NCBI RefSeq assembly: GCF_032062135.1
Contig: NC_092859.1
Coordinates: 41,475,008 to 41,539,007, forward strand
Reading direction: 5' to 3'
DNA length: 64,000 bases
Source of the DNA: Pyxicephalus adspersus
Lineage: Eukaryota; Chordata; Amphibia; Anura; Pyxicephalidae
Below, in pieces: positions 12,233-23,641 of this stretch. How positions within the stretch are numbered: the stretch's first letter is position 1; every line of letters starts with the position of its first letter. Below the pieces are notes generated by a model. That model saw only the letters and a list, made by a program, of their open reading frames with translations. It was not told the origin of the DNA and searched no databases. A program made the position numbers and the translations under genes.

Positions 12233-12442
12233 ATGCAAAAAGAAACAACTGCAGAGTTTGTCCTGGTCATTAAAGAGTTACAAGATGTTGCTCAGCTGTG
12301 TTTAGCAAAAGATTTCTTCTGCAAGTCATGCAAACCGACCCCCCCCCCCCTAATAAGGCTGCACATGAGCGAGCAGGGAAGCCCCATTCGTATCTAGGAG
12401 TCCTCTGTATGTCGGATGTCCTTAACTCGGGGACTACCTGTA

Positions 12443-12560
12443 CTGATTGAAGGAGAAGATACTTTTACTACTATTTAGTGGGGATGAGGCTCTCTGCAGG
12501 CTCCTGGAGTTTTTCCACAACAAACTCATACCTTGTCTTTAAGGACCTGATTTTTTTTTC
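12443..12560. repeat. Old repeat, right half, split by the 11406-12440 insertion
   Basis: ACTGATTGAAGGAGAAGATA through GGCTCTCTGCAGGCTCCTGG to TCTTTAAGGACC continues the repeat interrupted at 11405. Confidence 0.6.
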
Positions 12561-13047
12561 TGCAAGGAAAGCAGGAAGTACAGAATTTACAGTAATTTAC
12601 ATTTCAATACAAAACGTGTAACAATAATAATATAACATTATATTAATATAGTAATAATATAACATTATATTAAACTAATATACCAAAACTATAAAGGTAA
12701 AAAAAAATTAAAACCTATTTTTGTTTACAAGGCCCCCCCCCTTTCTGTCTGGGAGCACAGAGACTCCTGGGACACACACCACACTCATCCCAGGAGGCTT
12801 CTGGCTGCTCCTTCTGCACATGCCCATCATCAAGCTTTTTCTTCAATGGGGTACAAAAAAAATGCCGATCTCACACATGCATAGCAAAATTGTATAATGT
12901 ATTTTCACAAACTTGTGCTCATACAGTGCATTTGTACTATAAAACTACTCATCAAAACATTAGAATCAAATAAGGACTTTACAGTATATATTTTACAGCC
13001 TGCTACCAAGATAGACACAGATATGAGCCAACAGAGGTTTTTTGGTA

Positions 13048-13395
13048 AGCAGCACGGTGGCTCTGAGGTAGCACCTCTGCTAGGTCACAGGTTCAAATCT
13101 CAGCCAGGACGCCATCTGCATGGAGTTTGCAGGTTTTCCCTGTGTTTGTCTGAGTTTCCTCAGGGTATACACCTCCCACATTTCAAAAACATGCAGTTAG
13201 GTTAACTGCCCCCCCCCCCCCCCAAAAAAAAAAAAATGACCTTAGACTGTTTTAAAAACATTTGACTATGGTAGGGACATTAGATTGCGAGCCCCTTTGA
13301 GGGACGGCTAGTGACATGACTCTGGGCTTTGTAAAGAGAGGTGTAATATGTCGGCACTATATAAATACTGTGTAATATTAATAAAATAAAAATGT
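13048..13395 (+). repeat. tRNA-derived SINE, near full length
   Basis: The head has an A-box-like GGTGGCTCTGAGGTAGCAC and a B-box-like GGTTCAAATCT at tRNA-like spacing. The body contains GCATGGAGTTTGCAGGTTTT and GGACATTAGATTGCGAGCCC. The tail is GTCGGCACTATATAAATACT followed by TAATATTAATAAAATAAA. A 5'-truncated copy lies at about 24995-25330 and tail fragments elsewhere. Confidence 0.8.
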
Positions 13396-13868
13396 CTCAT
13401 GTCAAAAGACATTAAGCTTAGAAGATAAAGTTCAATAAATGTGAATTTTCATTAAGATATATCATAATTATACAGTACAAGGCCTGCTTTCCTGACTGGA
13501 CATGAAATGACAGTGATTAGGTGGCCCTTACTTACATATTTTGGTAAATCTAAGAGATATTGCAAATAAATAATAACAAACAGCAACATGAACGTTCAGC
13601 TTAAAAGCTTACACGTATGAAAAATAACGTATAGACATTAGTCCTCATTTTTTTGATGGAGTGAAGAGTATACAACATGTCTGACATTCCATAATAGGAA
13701 AATACAATACACATTTACATTTGTATGAATAATAACTATTCATGATCTAAGGCTAGCCTTAGCTATAACATACTGAGGACCTAATTTTTTTCTTTCTTGC
13801 CAATGCTGTACTTGTACCTAACTGTTCAATGCCTTAGCCCCTATAATGATTTTATAACATGCACTCAC

Positions 13869-14022
13869 CGATAGACCTGAAACTTGTAACAGCGTTAAAA
13901 TCATTTTGGCAGAAAGAGGTGGGAGGTTTTGTTCTCTTTTTAAAAATAGGTCAGAACAAATAAGGTTGTGAAGGTCCAGGCTGGCTTTGCAACACATCTG
14001 AAGAGCATCAGCATTGGGGGGC
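13869..14022 (-). CDS. rnf213: RNF213 exon 14 (inside a tandem duplication)
   Basis: A 154-bp exon (acceptor CATGTGCAG, donor CTATCG|GTGAGT) encodes PPNADALQMCCKASLDLHNL, then ICSDLFLKREQNLPPLSAKM. Human has [29 protein letters not shown]. An (AT)n tract lies about 35 bp upstream of the acceptor. Most of this exon and its upstream intron are copied again at 14206-14468; only this copy has the full 3' end and a good donor. Phase 2 in, phase 0 out. Confidence 0.93.
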
Positions 14023-14056
14023 CTGCACATGATGACAAAGAGAAAAATTTTAGGAA

Positions 14057-14112
<56 letters not shown>

Positions 14113-14205
14113 ATAAGGGGAAAAAAATTAGTGTACAGGGATATTGTAGACCACAGTAGTCTACAGTCACTAAACTAATTTGTTTTACCCATATTCTTTC
14201 TTGTT
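13942..14205. repeat. Tandem duplication, copy 1 (contains RNF213 exon 14)
   Basis: A roughly 264-bp unit from AAAATAGGTCAGAACAAATA through the (AT)n tract at 14060-14110 to CATATTCTTTCTTGTT. It is immediately repeated at 14206-14468 with near identity, except for AT-tract length and a short change beside it. Confidence 0.92.
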
Positions 14206-14319
14206 AAAATAGGTCAGAACAAATAAGGTTGTGAAGGTCCAGGCTGGCTTTGCAACACATCTGAAGAGCATCAGCATTGGGGGGCCTGCACATGATGACA
14301 CAGGCAAAGCTATACGGAA

Positions 14320-14372
<53 letters not shown>

Positions 14373-14468
14373 ACCATAAGGGGAAAAAAATTAGTGTACA
14401 GGGATATTGTAGACCACAGTAGTCTACAGTCACTAAACTAATTTGTTTTACCCATATTCTTTCTTGTT
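14206..14468 (-). pseudogene. Tandem duplication, copy 2: partial duplicate of RNF213 exon 14
   Basis: This copy keeps the exon 14 acceptor (AG at 14287-14286) and the first three-quarters of the exon. It lacks the 3' end and the GTGAGT donor. Read in the native frame it meets TAA at 14206-14204, at the duplication joint. If spliced in it would act as a stop-containing exon; otherwise it is an inert relic. High identity to copy 1 suggests a recent event. Confidence 0.85.
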
Positions 14469-14564
14469 CCACTGACCTAACATGGCTTAGAATATTGTCA
14501 CTATATGTAAATAGGCCTTTACCAAAGAGCTGTCTGTTCCAGTTTTGATTGGGGAAACAAAAGA

Positions 14565-14760
14565 TATCTATATGGAGAGGATAAAATTTCATCAGTGAAA
14601 CTGAGTGAACCAGCAAACCTGGAATGGATCTGGTCCAGGATTAAAAAACATTTGCTAGCAAAAAGAAAATGCTTGAAGAAATCCATTCCAGGTTTGATCA
14701 CCAAGCTTTGCTAATAAAAGTGTATACTCTCTAGCCTTGGAGAGCTTTAATAAGGTCCTT
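14565..14760. repeat. Foldback MITE copy b
   Basis: Same family as 9527-9750: arms with CATCAGTGAAACTGAGTGAA and CAGGTTTGATCACC, ending CCTTGGAGAGCTTTAATAAG. Confidence 0.8.
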
Positions 14761-14868
14761 GATACTCAGAACTCACATCCTTATGGACACATCCATACTG
14801 TTCTTCTGTATATGTCTTGAAAAAAAAAGGAATAAACTGATATTACCAAAATACCACACATGCACAGT

Positions 14869-15022
14869 GGGCCTAATTTATCAAAGCTCTACAAGACTGG
14901 AGAAGATTGACTATTATAGGAGGACTATATATATAGGACTATTATACATGATTTCCTAAAAATAATTTGCTATTAGTTAGTAAATGTTCTCTATCTTCTC
15001 CATCCTTCGAGAGCTTTAATCT
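14869..15022. repeat. Foldback MITE copy c
   Basis: GGCCTAATTTATCAAAGCTC at the start and TCGAGAGCTTTAAT at the end; the middle is shortened. Confidence 0.75.
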
Positions 15023-15796
15023 ACATACCCAGTGTATGTAATGTATGTTATAAATAAACTCATGAAGATTGTTGCCTGTTTAAAATGTACCTTGTGCTTT
15101 GTGCACTTTTAAGTGCCCCTCCCTTTACTGAAAAGCAACATACACTTAAAGTATACATGTAAAAGAAAGAATTAGATATCATGCTAACCTTTCCTCTGGC
15201 TTCCATAGTGTAGAACTGGTGTGTAAAACTCTGGCCGGGGGGCCTAAATATGAACTGCAGCTGGCCAGCTGCTGCATTGAAATAACCCTGCTACTACAAT
15301 TCCTGACATCATTCACGTCCATAGACCAGCAGGCTCTCTGCCTATGCATGGCTCCGTATTGGACTGTTTTTTTAGATGCAAATAAAGCCGGGAATTTTAG
15401 TAGCAGTGCTATTTCAATGAAGAGGGAGTTTCAGCAGCGGGCCACTCATAAGATTTAGCATTCGCATTGGCCCCGTCTAGCATTTCCAGCACTCCCCCTC
15501 AGCTGATCTTTTCCTTGCTACTCCAAGCCATGGACTTGAATGGTTGGAATTTCATGGAAGAATTGTATTTTAGCTGCAATGTGTAAAACTGTTTCGCTTG
15601 ATTTGGGATTGCCTTTGGGAAGGAAAGATTGGAATTCCTATCAAGTCATTATTGTCATTATTATCTGTGTTGATGCTGGGTAGATTTAAGCTCCCTATAT
15701 GTCCTAGTGTCTATTGTCATTAAGGCAGAATGGCATAGGAAATTCAGTCATCACCAAAACAAGAGGAGAGGAAAGACAACAAAAAACAAACTAGAT

Positions 15797-16103
15797 TAGT
15801 GGTTCTCAACCAGGGTTCTGTGGAACCCTAGGGTTCCTCCGGAGCTTGCTAGGTGTTCCTTGAGGAATGAGAAAATTGGACCTCCTAGGTCAGATTAACT
15901 AACACCAATGATCATTTTGGCTATCTGTAAGGGTGACAGGGTGACATTCCCCCCACTGGTCAGCAATGTAAGACAGATTCTTCCCACCAAACACTAAACT
16001 AATGTATTGTGAGCTGTGGATATAGTAATTATACCAGGGGTTCCCTGAAGGCCGGAAAGTTATTTCAACTCTTCCCCCATGTTAAAAAGGAAGAGAAACA
16101 CTG
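15797..16103. mobile_element. hAT-type MITE with 8-bp target duplication
   Basis: The ends TAGTGGTTCTCAACC and GAAGAGAAACACTG are typical of non-autonomous hAT elements. Flanking octamers AACTAGAT and AACTGGAC agree at 6 of 8 positions, a decayed 8-bp target duplication as hAT transposases make. Non-coding. Confidence 0.82.
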
Positions 16104-16293
16104 AACTGGACAGTTGTTCAAAACTTCTGCAATCAACAAACTCAAAAGCATGCATCACCCTGTCATGGTGGTTCCCCTCACCGACATCTACACCACTAAT
16201 GTGTCTTGTAGTGGAACAAATGTCTGAGGATTAAACCACAGTGATTTGAGGGGACACAGACAGTCACATTGACAGACAAAAAATTATACTTAC

Positions 16294-16346
16294 TTGCCCT
16301 GTTTTTCCATAATTTGTATCAACTTTGTTAAAATTTGCTCAATTTT
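16294..16346 (-). CDS. rnf213: RNF213 exon 13: 53-bp mini-exon
   Basis: A 53-bp exon between acceptor TAATTGTAG and donor GGCAA|GTAAGT encodes KIEQILTKLIQIMEKQGK. It fits human VQNILEMLLRLLDTYRDK in place and length. Its phases (0 in, 2 out) bridge exons 12 and 14 exactly, which is the main evidence for such a short exon. Confidence 0.85.
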
Positions 16347-17090
16347 CTACAATTACAAAAAAGGATAAATAAAATGTAAAATCTGCAGCTATAACATTAC
16401 TTCCATCAGTAAGAGTTTAAAACATTTATAGCTAATAGTATGTGATAATACAATATACACAGAGACACCCCAGGTTAAATTACACCTGTCCTAACGGAAA
16501 ATAGGTGTGCTAATACTGAAAAACCTAATGTTGTCATCTCGGTAGTAATGACAACATTAGGTCTGTACCTAGAAGAAATATGCAACATGAGTAATTGGAA
16601 ATAGCAGCATACAATTGCTAGTAGAATGAATAAATTCCTTGCAAACTAGCCTCCAAAAAGTAAAAATTAAGATAGTTTGGCTTTCATAGTTTAGACAGAT
16701 ATAAAGGACACAAATCAATTCAACTATTGTTACATAAACACAATATAAAAATGTATTTTAAATGCAAGCAGTGTAAGTACCTGAATACAACACTGTAGAG
16801 CAGCTTAGACAGGGGAACTGAGAATCAGCACAAGGAAACAGTTAGTCTGCAGTGCAAAAGTGCCTTGTTAGAAGGTGAAAGCAGAGTGACAGACCTGGAG
16901 CTCCAGTTAACTAACTGCAGCAAGAAGAAAACATGTCCCCTACTTGCAGACAGCACAGGGTTGTCCTGTGTGGCAGAGCTCAGAAAAGTTTGGACAGAAA
17001 TACAAAACATCTCTAAAGTATGTCATCTGCATTGTTAATTGTTTGACTAAAATAAAATTAAACATGTCTTTAACAAATGTTTTTACTGAC

Positions 17091-17280
17091 CCATCTGTGA
17101 TCTATCTCAGCTCCAGGAAATTTGAAGTAACATGCTTTGAGAGCACTAACAATCTTCACTGGAAGCACTTCCAAAAATTCAGCCATGTGGTTAATAGGTA
17201 TCAAACACAGCCAAGACTGTATCAGTGCCGGGTCTGCCTGCAGCAAATATTTCTTTGTAATCATCTTCTTAAGAATATCA
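17091..17280 (-). CDS. rnf213: RNF213 exon 12
   Basis: A 190-bp exon encodes DPALIQSWLCLIPINHMAEF...KFPGAEIDHRW, matching human EPLFRSWFSLLPLSHLVMY...YYRLPGLE. The acceptor is TTGTTACCAG. The donor TGG|GTCAGT was chosen over a nearby GTAAAA because only it keeps phase 0 into exon 13. Confidence 0.93.
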
Positions 17281-18064
17281 CTGGTAACAAATACAATATA
17301 CATAGTTATTACATGTACAACTAAAAAATGATTTTTTCACAATTATTGCTGGGAGGATTCAACTTCTGTATTTGTCTTCATGATCTCTGTCACCTAGACA
17401 AAATGTTATAGATTCCACCAGAAAAAAGACGTGAGAGTACATTTTGCTATGTGGCCACTTTTTTTAGAATGGCCAAAATTCACCCTACTTTGGGAAATTT
17501 CTTGAATCTCAGTTACATTTAAAGTGACCATGTAACAATTTTAAAATAAAATTTAAATCAATGCAAAAAAAAATACAGCATTAGTAATCACTTGTCCCCA
17601 GGCTTGGGTTTATCTCAAATATGAAGTGGAGGTCCCAAAAGCATAACATTCCAGCTCCCAGCCATTTTATTCTGGTAATTGGGGCTTGGGAATGGCCCCC
17701 AAACCAAGAAGACTTGCCCAGCTTGCCTATCTGCCAGTTCCCTAAAGATTTGATTGATACTTGTGCATGCTATGGCCTGTGGCAGAAACTTCACATATGA
17801 CACACTTTTGGATGTGTTGGATAGCTGTGTGCTGTAGTTTCATCTGTTGGCCTTTACATTGCTACAAAACACACAAACATAAAATAGTGGATGGCACATA
17901 GGACCACAGTGCAGGAAGGCAATGTAGGCATCCAATACACCTGGAAGTGTTAGGTGTTAAGGTACTGCCACTGTGTGCAGTTTCACAAGACAAGTATATT
18001 TTTATTTCAAATGATTGAAATACATTTATTTTAAAGTGAATCAAATGATAAAAAATCTGATTAC

Positions 18065-18265
18065 CCATTACATCTTTTGACTTTATCATAGGAAAGGCCT
18101 TCCAGACCTGCAAATACATTTTCTTCCTTGTCTCCTCCTGCTTTATGTTTAGCATCCAGATTGGATCCAGGGGAAAATGCATGAAACACAGGTAGTACCC
18201 AAACCCATTCATCAATACTGTTATCAATGCATCTCTGACACAGTGTCCTTAAATGTTTATCCATC
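18065..18265 (-). CDS. rnf213: RNF213 exon 11 (LCQRC motif)
   Basis: A 201-bp exon encodes MDKHLRTLCQRCIDN...WVWVLPVFHAF...VFAGLEGLSYDKVK. Human RNF213 reads [26 protein letters not shown]...WAALEGLSFSPFR. The acceptor is TGTTTCAG and the donor AATGG|GTAATC. The near-identical LCQRC and GLEGLS motifs make identification firm. Phase 2 in and out. Confidence 0.95.
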
Positions 18266-18892
18266 CTGAAACAAGAATTAGAGTGTAATTATAATCACAT
18301 TAACGTTCAGCTGAACAATTGTAGTATATAATTTAATGTAATTGCAATGATAGATAAAGCAAGGTCTGATTTTTTTTTTTTTCAGTTATGAAGTTTCTGG
18401 TAAGAGAATTTAAATTAAAGGTATTGCCACCCTTGCATTTGTGACAGAAAATGCACCACTTCTCCAAGAAAATTGTTGCAACTACAAATGGTTTGGTTTT
18501 TGTCAATTTTATTTCTTTCATTGGTACTGGAAACAAAAGTAGAGAAAAAAAATCTGAGACATTCCACACAAAACATTAAAAATTGCTTGGATAAAATTAT
18601 TGGCACCCTCAACTTTCCTTTTGCCAGCTGCTCCAGATCTCTCAGATTTAAAGGTCTGTGTGTAACACACTGAGCATGTGAAAAAGGATGGGAGGATTTG
18701 CGAACCAACATTTTTAGAAAAGCATGGACAATCCCAAGGCAATCTCATCAGGTGCCCAATAAGATCAATAATGGCAGCAGTGATCTGAAGTGATATTTAG
18801 TCTTTATTAGAATGGTGTCCAGATGGAATCTTTTCACACATTGTGGTAAGACACAAACTTTTACTACAACCTTTTATTAGTATAATTTATAT

Positions 18893-19048
18893 CAGTGGTC
18901 GCCAACCGCAACCGGTGGTCAGTAATCCACGAGAACATTTTGGTGGTCTATGGCTCTAGCCGGTGCACCCCCGGGCGGACCATGTCCCCCGTACAGATCC
19001 CAGGCTTTGAGTGACACCTGACTCCCCCGGCAAGGTTGGCAACCATTG
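18893..19048. mobile_element. Short hAT-type MITE (CAGTGGTCGCCAACC)
   Basis: Ends CAGTGGTCGCCAACC and GGTTGGCAACCATTG. Flanking octamers ATTTATAT and ATTTAAAT match at 7 of 8 positions. About 156 bp, no coding capacity. Confidence 0.85.
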
Positions 19049-19409
19049 ATTTAAATGACCACCTTAACGTTTAACCACTGGTCAGTTCTTCATAAAGAAA
19101 TGGAAAGTTCTAAAATGTAAAAACAGAGAGAAAGTATTTGTTTCTATAAATAAAAGTTATATCTCTTAAATCCCATATAAAGCAAATTAGTATCTCAAAC
19201 TAAAAAAGAAAACAACCTACAAATATACTGAAACAGTTAATATATTTCAAAGAGTAAATCAGGAATTAAAAATCTAATAATTTATGTTAAAGAATGCGCT
19301 GAGAATATTAAAAATAACTGTTTATTTATATATACACACAAGCGTGCACGAGCGCACACACACTGGACTCTTTTTATAAAACAGGGAATCAGACATTATT
19401 ATTATTAAT

Positions 19410-19500
19410 ATTATTATTAAACAGGATTTATATAGCGCCAACATATTACGCAGCGCTGTACAATAAATAGGGATTGCAAATGACAGACTAATACAGACAG
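19410..19500. repeat. SINE tail fragment, reverse orientation
   Basis: TATATAGCGCCAACATATTA and CGCAGCGCTGTACAATAAAT after an ATT-rich run match the reverse of the SINE tail. Confidence 0.7.
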
Positions 19501-19569
19501 TGATACAAGGGAAACATTCCCTCGTGGGAAGCTTTTAGGTTTATGTGTTTCAATACCAGTAATTATCTA

Positions 19570-19659
19570 TCAGGGAAAGTTTAGGGAAATGTCAACATCA
19601 CAGGGTCACATATATATATGTGACCCTGTGATGTTGACATTTCCCTAAACTTTCCCTGA
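19570..19659. repeat. Perfect 90-bp palindrome with no spacer
   Basis: Positions 19570-19614 are the exact reverse complement of 19615-19659, from TCAGGGAAAGTTTAGGGAAA at the left edge through a TATATATA centre. No loop and no mismatch were seen. Located in the intron between exons 10 and 11. Confidence 0.95.
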
Positions 19660-21981
19660 GGTTATACTGAGGTATAAGGTTATACTTATTGTAACTCCCC
19701 CCCCGCTCCCATTTCTTGACATTTGATGAGACAAAAGGGAGCAATTGTTTTTGTTCAATTGTTTTGGTTAACATGCACTGTAGTATCATAGCCAGCAAGT
19801 AATATAGCCATTAAAGCAGAACTAAACTTTCACTTTATTAGATTTGTGACCAGCCAGGGATTTATTGCAGAAAGGCATAGGCAATGTCCATTTTGCCAAA
19901 AAACAAAAGCTGGCATACCCGGCACAAGAGCATGGAGATTGTAGCTGTGCCTATGGTTCTGCAAGCTGCTTGCCCCACCCTCTTCATACATGCATGAAAC
20001 AATCTGGTTGTGGGAGCACTTAGTGACACAGTCATGGAAAGTTTTAAATATATCCTAAATCTGTAACTCTGCCCAAAATGTTGTAAGGTGATAAATTCCT
20101 GTACTCTCTATTAGGCTGAATGTTTGAATAATGAATGAATCAAATACATTGTTCTCTGGTATCAGGGAGGACTCTAAAACCCCCGGCCACTATATTATGC
20201 ATAAAAGGACGAGAAAGCAATATGTTTTCCTTTTTTTCCCACTTATAAAGTTTAGGATCTTTTAGCTTTGGGTGAGTTTTTTTTTATTATTGAATAATGG
20301 ACCTAAAACTGCATCTAAGCTATATATTGACAACAGTCCTGCTGGAATGGAGAACTAAAAAGCAATACATGAACCAGCCAAATCAGTATTCCTGGAAAAA
20401 TGCTGTTCTGTTCCTTTCAATGCTACTTAAATAGAAAAAAAGGTATGCTCCGATCATACCTTTACATCGTAACACACCCATTACAATACATTTTCAAAAT
20501 CCATATTACTCGTTATCCTTTTGTTTTCATCTAGGTTTGATTATCTGTGTTGCACTGTGACTTATCATAGAAAGTAGTTTATGTACATCTTTTTATCCAT
20601 CAGTGCACAACGAGCGGTGCATGAAGACGCACAATATGTGCATTTTTATACCCTGCAAATGCATGGTCACTGAGACCTGCCCTTGCAACAGACCATCTGC
20701 TCTATGTCTAGCAACAATTGAAAAACAGTAAACTTGTCAGACCTCACTAGACATGAAGCACATACTTGCAGCTGTGTAGAAAGAAGCATGAATGCAACAA
20801 AATAAAATTTACATAGTTGTGAAGCAGTATTTGGGAGAATAAGGCATTCACCAGGACTAGCAAATGACAGCTTAGCTCAGTGGAGCTCTGGCTAAGGGGA
20901 GTAATGTGGAGGTATTGCATCATTATGGACTGCAGAGTGTGCTAATTATATTTATTGTAGTAAACCTCAATCTTCCCTGGAAAAAAAGAATTAAAGGGCC
21001 TGGATACATCTATTGGTAACTGTGTTGCTGCAGAATTGCAGGCCTCCATTTGGGATACAGGCCAGAGTGTCCTGGAAGCAATGAGTGGGCCAGACACCCT
21101 TCCTTTTTCCATTCCATTATGAATTGCTCTGGTGCCCCAGGTAAATGATGGTAAAAAGGCACCTGTTATTGAGACAGAAGGAGTTGCAGCCTGAGGCCAG
21201 GCAGAACGGCTGTAAGGAGACTGTAAGCTGGGAGAAGGATTCCCAGGAATATTGAGAAGAGTGGCAGAGAGCCAGGAGGCTGCATTTTGTTTTGTTTTTT
21301 TGCACAGTCATGATGTGAAAGACACTGATCACCTGCAAGGGAAAACCCTTGAAGATTTGTTTGTGTTGGGAGTTTTTGTGAATAAAAGTGGGCAAAGTAT
21401 TTTTAAATTGGAACAAGCGTCTGAAATACATGAGTTAAAGCTAATCTCCCACAATATATGTGTACTAAGCAAAATAAAAATCAATAGTAAAATATAATAA
21501 AATGTGGGCACCACTGCTCAGATAACTCAGGAAAGTAAAGGCAAAACGTTTTTTCTCTTTTGCTAAAATTAGGTTAGGTAGACTCTCAGCCAGGTTTTAT
21601 TGCTGTATATGTCCCCGCTAGGGACATTAACCCTTCTTTTGTCCAAGTAACTACTGACAACTGGACACAAAGTGATGGAAAATCTAACACTTTAGAGCTG
21701 GTTTGTCCCTATAGTCCCTTTAGGGCTTTCTGCATTATTTGGTCCTTTCTTATCATAGGCTTTATTGTGAAAAATTGGGCTATACATACTGTTAGGTTCT
21801 GTAAACAGGCATATGTAATACGAACAAAATGGTGATGGGTTAAAAACCAGTAGTGTGAAATTGTTCCAAATTTTATTTTTGCAGTCTTTACCATGATAAA
21901 CAACAAAAAACAAATGAAAATATGTACAACATGACTTGAGTACTTGACTTAATGGTTTAATACAATAAAGAAATAACTTAC

Positions 21982-22238
21982 CCTGGAATTCTAAAGAATA
22001 TATTTTTTGCTCTTTGTAGTTCCCCAATCATTTTTTCTCTGGGCATTTCATCCAAACACAAAATATTGCAAATATGTAGAAGATGATGTTTCTCAACAGC
22101 AATGTTAAACATATTTACTAATATGACACAGACCAACCCTGCCATTATCTTGTTCTCGATATCATCATCCTCCATTGTCCTCAGACCCAGGAAAGGTTCA
22201 CAGACTCTACTGATACTTTTTAAGATAAGGTAATTTAC
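21982..22238 (-). CDS. rnf213: RNF213 exon 10
   Basis: A 257-bp exon starting VNYLILKSISRVCEPFLGLR, followed by ENKIMAGLVCVILVNMF...HLLHICNILCLDEMP. It corresponds to human KRYLWQHLKKHVV...KLKTGLIVLFVVEKIELLL...WLCHLLTS. The acceptor is GAAATATAG (weak pyrimidine tract) and the donor CCAGG|GTAAGT. Mostly helical N-arm sequence. Phase 0 in, phase 2 out. Confidence 0.9.
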
Positions 22239-22421
22239 CTATATTTCAAAGAAAAATTGTTATTTAAAATTGTAGATCCTGTTATCATTTACTTATTATA
22301 GGCAATCTGATTCACTGTTTTCTTTTCAAAGAAAACAAGATATGGAACATAATTGGTCAGCATTAGCTAGCCTGGACAACTTTCTATCACCTTTTCTAAA
22401 AATCTGTCTTGGAAATAGTAG

Positions 22422-23641
22422 GTAAATATAGGTAAATAAATACATGAATATTCTAGTACATAATGCTTAGACATGCATCCCAAATTATATAAGCTGTGAT
22501 AAAAATCTATACAGTCAAATATATAGCGGGTTCAAATGGACATGTTAATCCTCATATGTATATAAATTTTCTAAGATCCAGTGTGGCAGTGCTCAGCCAC
22601 ACTGGATCTAGATGTTACCTACAGTTGTGGAGCTCCCCTATACAGGTGTGTCCATAAAGAAGTTTTTTCTTTCCTTTGTATACATCTCTGGAATATGTAC
22701 TTACCCTAGAATAACACTATTTATTTCCTTGTAGATTGTTTATCATTCCCATTGAGACTTATATCAGACTTATTAGAATACTGTTCCTGTGGCTGGGGAG
22801 ATACTATTGTCACCTCACCAAAAACTTAATTTGGAGGCATCATACTCTCCTGGCCTCTGCAATTAGCGTTGTTTTCACCCTACAAGACCATGTAAGTCTA
22901 TATACCTTTATTTACATTAATATATTTAAAGCATATATAAGTGGTTGATATACACTAAGAAAATTTATATACATATGAGGATTAACATGTCCATTTGAAC
23001 CCGCTATATATTTGACTGTATAGATTTTTATCGCAGCTTATATAATTTGGGATGCACAGCTAAGCATTATATACTAGAATATTAATTTATTTATTTACCT
23101 ATATACACATATACTTGTATATACTACATAATGTAACAAGAAAACCTTTTTATTAATTTAGACGTAATTACTACAAGTACCAAACATATATTGATAAACC
23201 AATACCCCTGAGGAAGCCAGTTAGGGCAAAATGCGGGTACAACAATCAACATGAATAAATGATTGGAGGTTTTAAATCTGTATGGCAAGTAATATACATG
23301 ACCAGCTAGATGTTTTATGTCTAGAGCCCCCCAGGGCCAAAGTGCGATTGTTGAAACCACAAGAAGTTATTGTGGTCTATTTTGAATCTGCTATGTTATG
23401 TGCCCCCTAGGGCCAAAGTGATATTGTTCAGACCACAAGAAACTATTGTGGCCTATCTTTGAACCTGTTATGTTTTTTATTTGTGATTACTCATTGAAAA
23501 TATAATACAATACACTTTTTGTGCCCAAAAAACCCTGCTTTTTCTTCTCCTTCGTATTTTTCACTTTATTGAATAAGGGTTGGCACCCAGTTCTAGAAGA
23601 ACTTAAATTTTAACCACCACCAATACTCCAAAATACTAAGC
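22422..23641. mobile_element. Insertion flanked by a 14-bp direct repeat, containing large inverted arms
   Basis: CTTGGAAATAGTAG occurs at 22408-22421 and again at 23642-23655, as expected for a target-site duplication around a 1.2-kb insert. Inside, 22427-22572 and 22958-23105 are inverted copies. A hairpin AGATCCAGTGTGGC...GCCACACTGGATCT lies at 22575-22610. CCTGAGGAAGCC...GCGGGTACAA near 23210 resembles a common frog repeat. No coding domain recognised. Confidence 0.7.
23328..23478. repeat. Two tandem copies of a 75-bp unit
   Basis: AGGGCCAAAGTGCGATTGTT...CCACAAGAAGTTATTGTGG is repeated as AGGGCCAAAGTGATATTGTT...CCACAAGAAACTATTGTGG inside the 22422-23641 insertion. Confidence 0.8.

Larger units (their letters stand above)
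11406..12440. mobile_element. Tc1/mariner-like element with 18-bp TIRs and TA duplication, carrying nested inserts
   Basis: Perfect 18-bp terminal inverted repeats, CAGGTAGTCCCCGAGTTA and its complement, are flanked on both sides by TA (11404-11405 and 12441-12442). TA target duplication indicates the Tc1/mariner superfamily. No transposase is visible, so it is non-autonomous. Two later insertions lie inside: a reversed SINE piece (about 11545-11705) and a CpG-rich palindromic element (about 11801-12232). A second copy lies at about 28158-28606. Confidence 0.88.

Noticed and set aside
11808..12397. Overlapping open frames on both strands in the CpG-rich block
   Set aside because: The open frames follow from the repeated CGAACG/CGATCG composition of a palindromic insert; no protein family is recognisable.
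13818..14170. Open frames containing long alternating Tyr-Ile runs
   Set aside because: These are translations of the (AT)n microsatellite fused to exon 14 sequence; the splice sites show the exon stops before the repeat.
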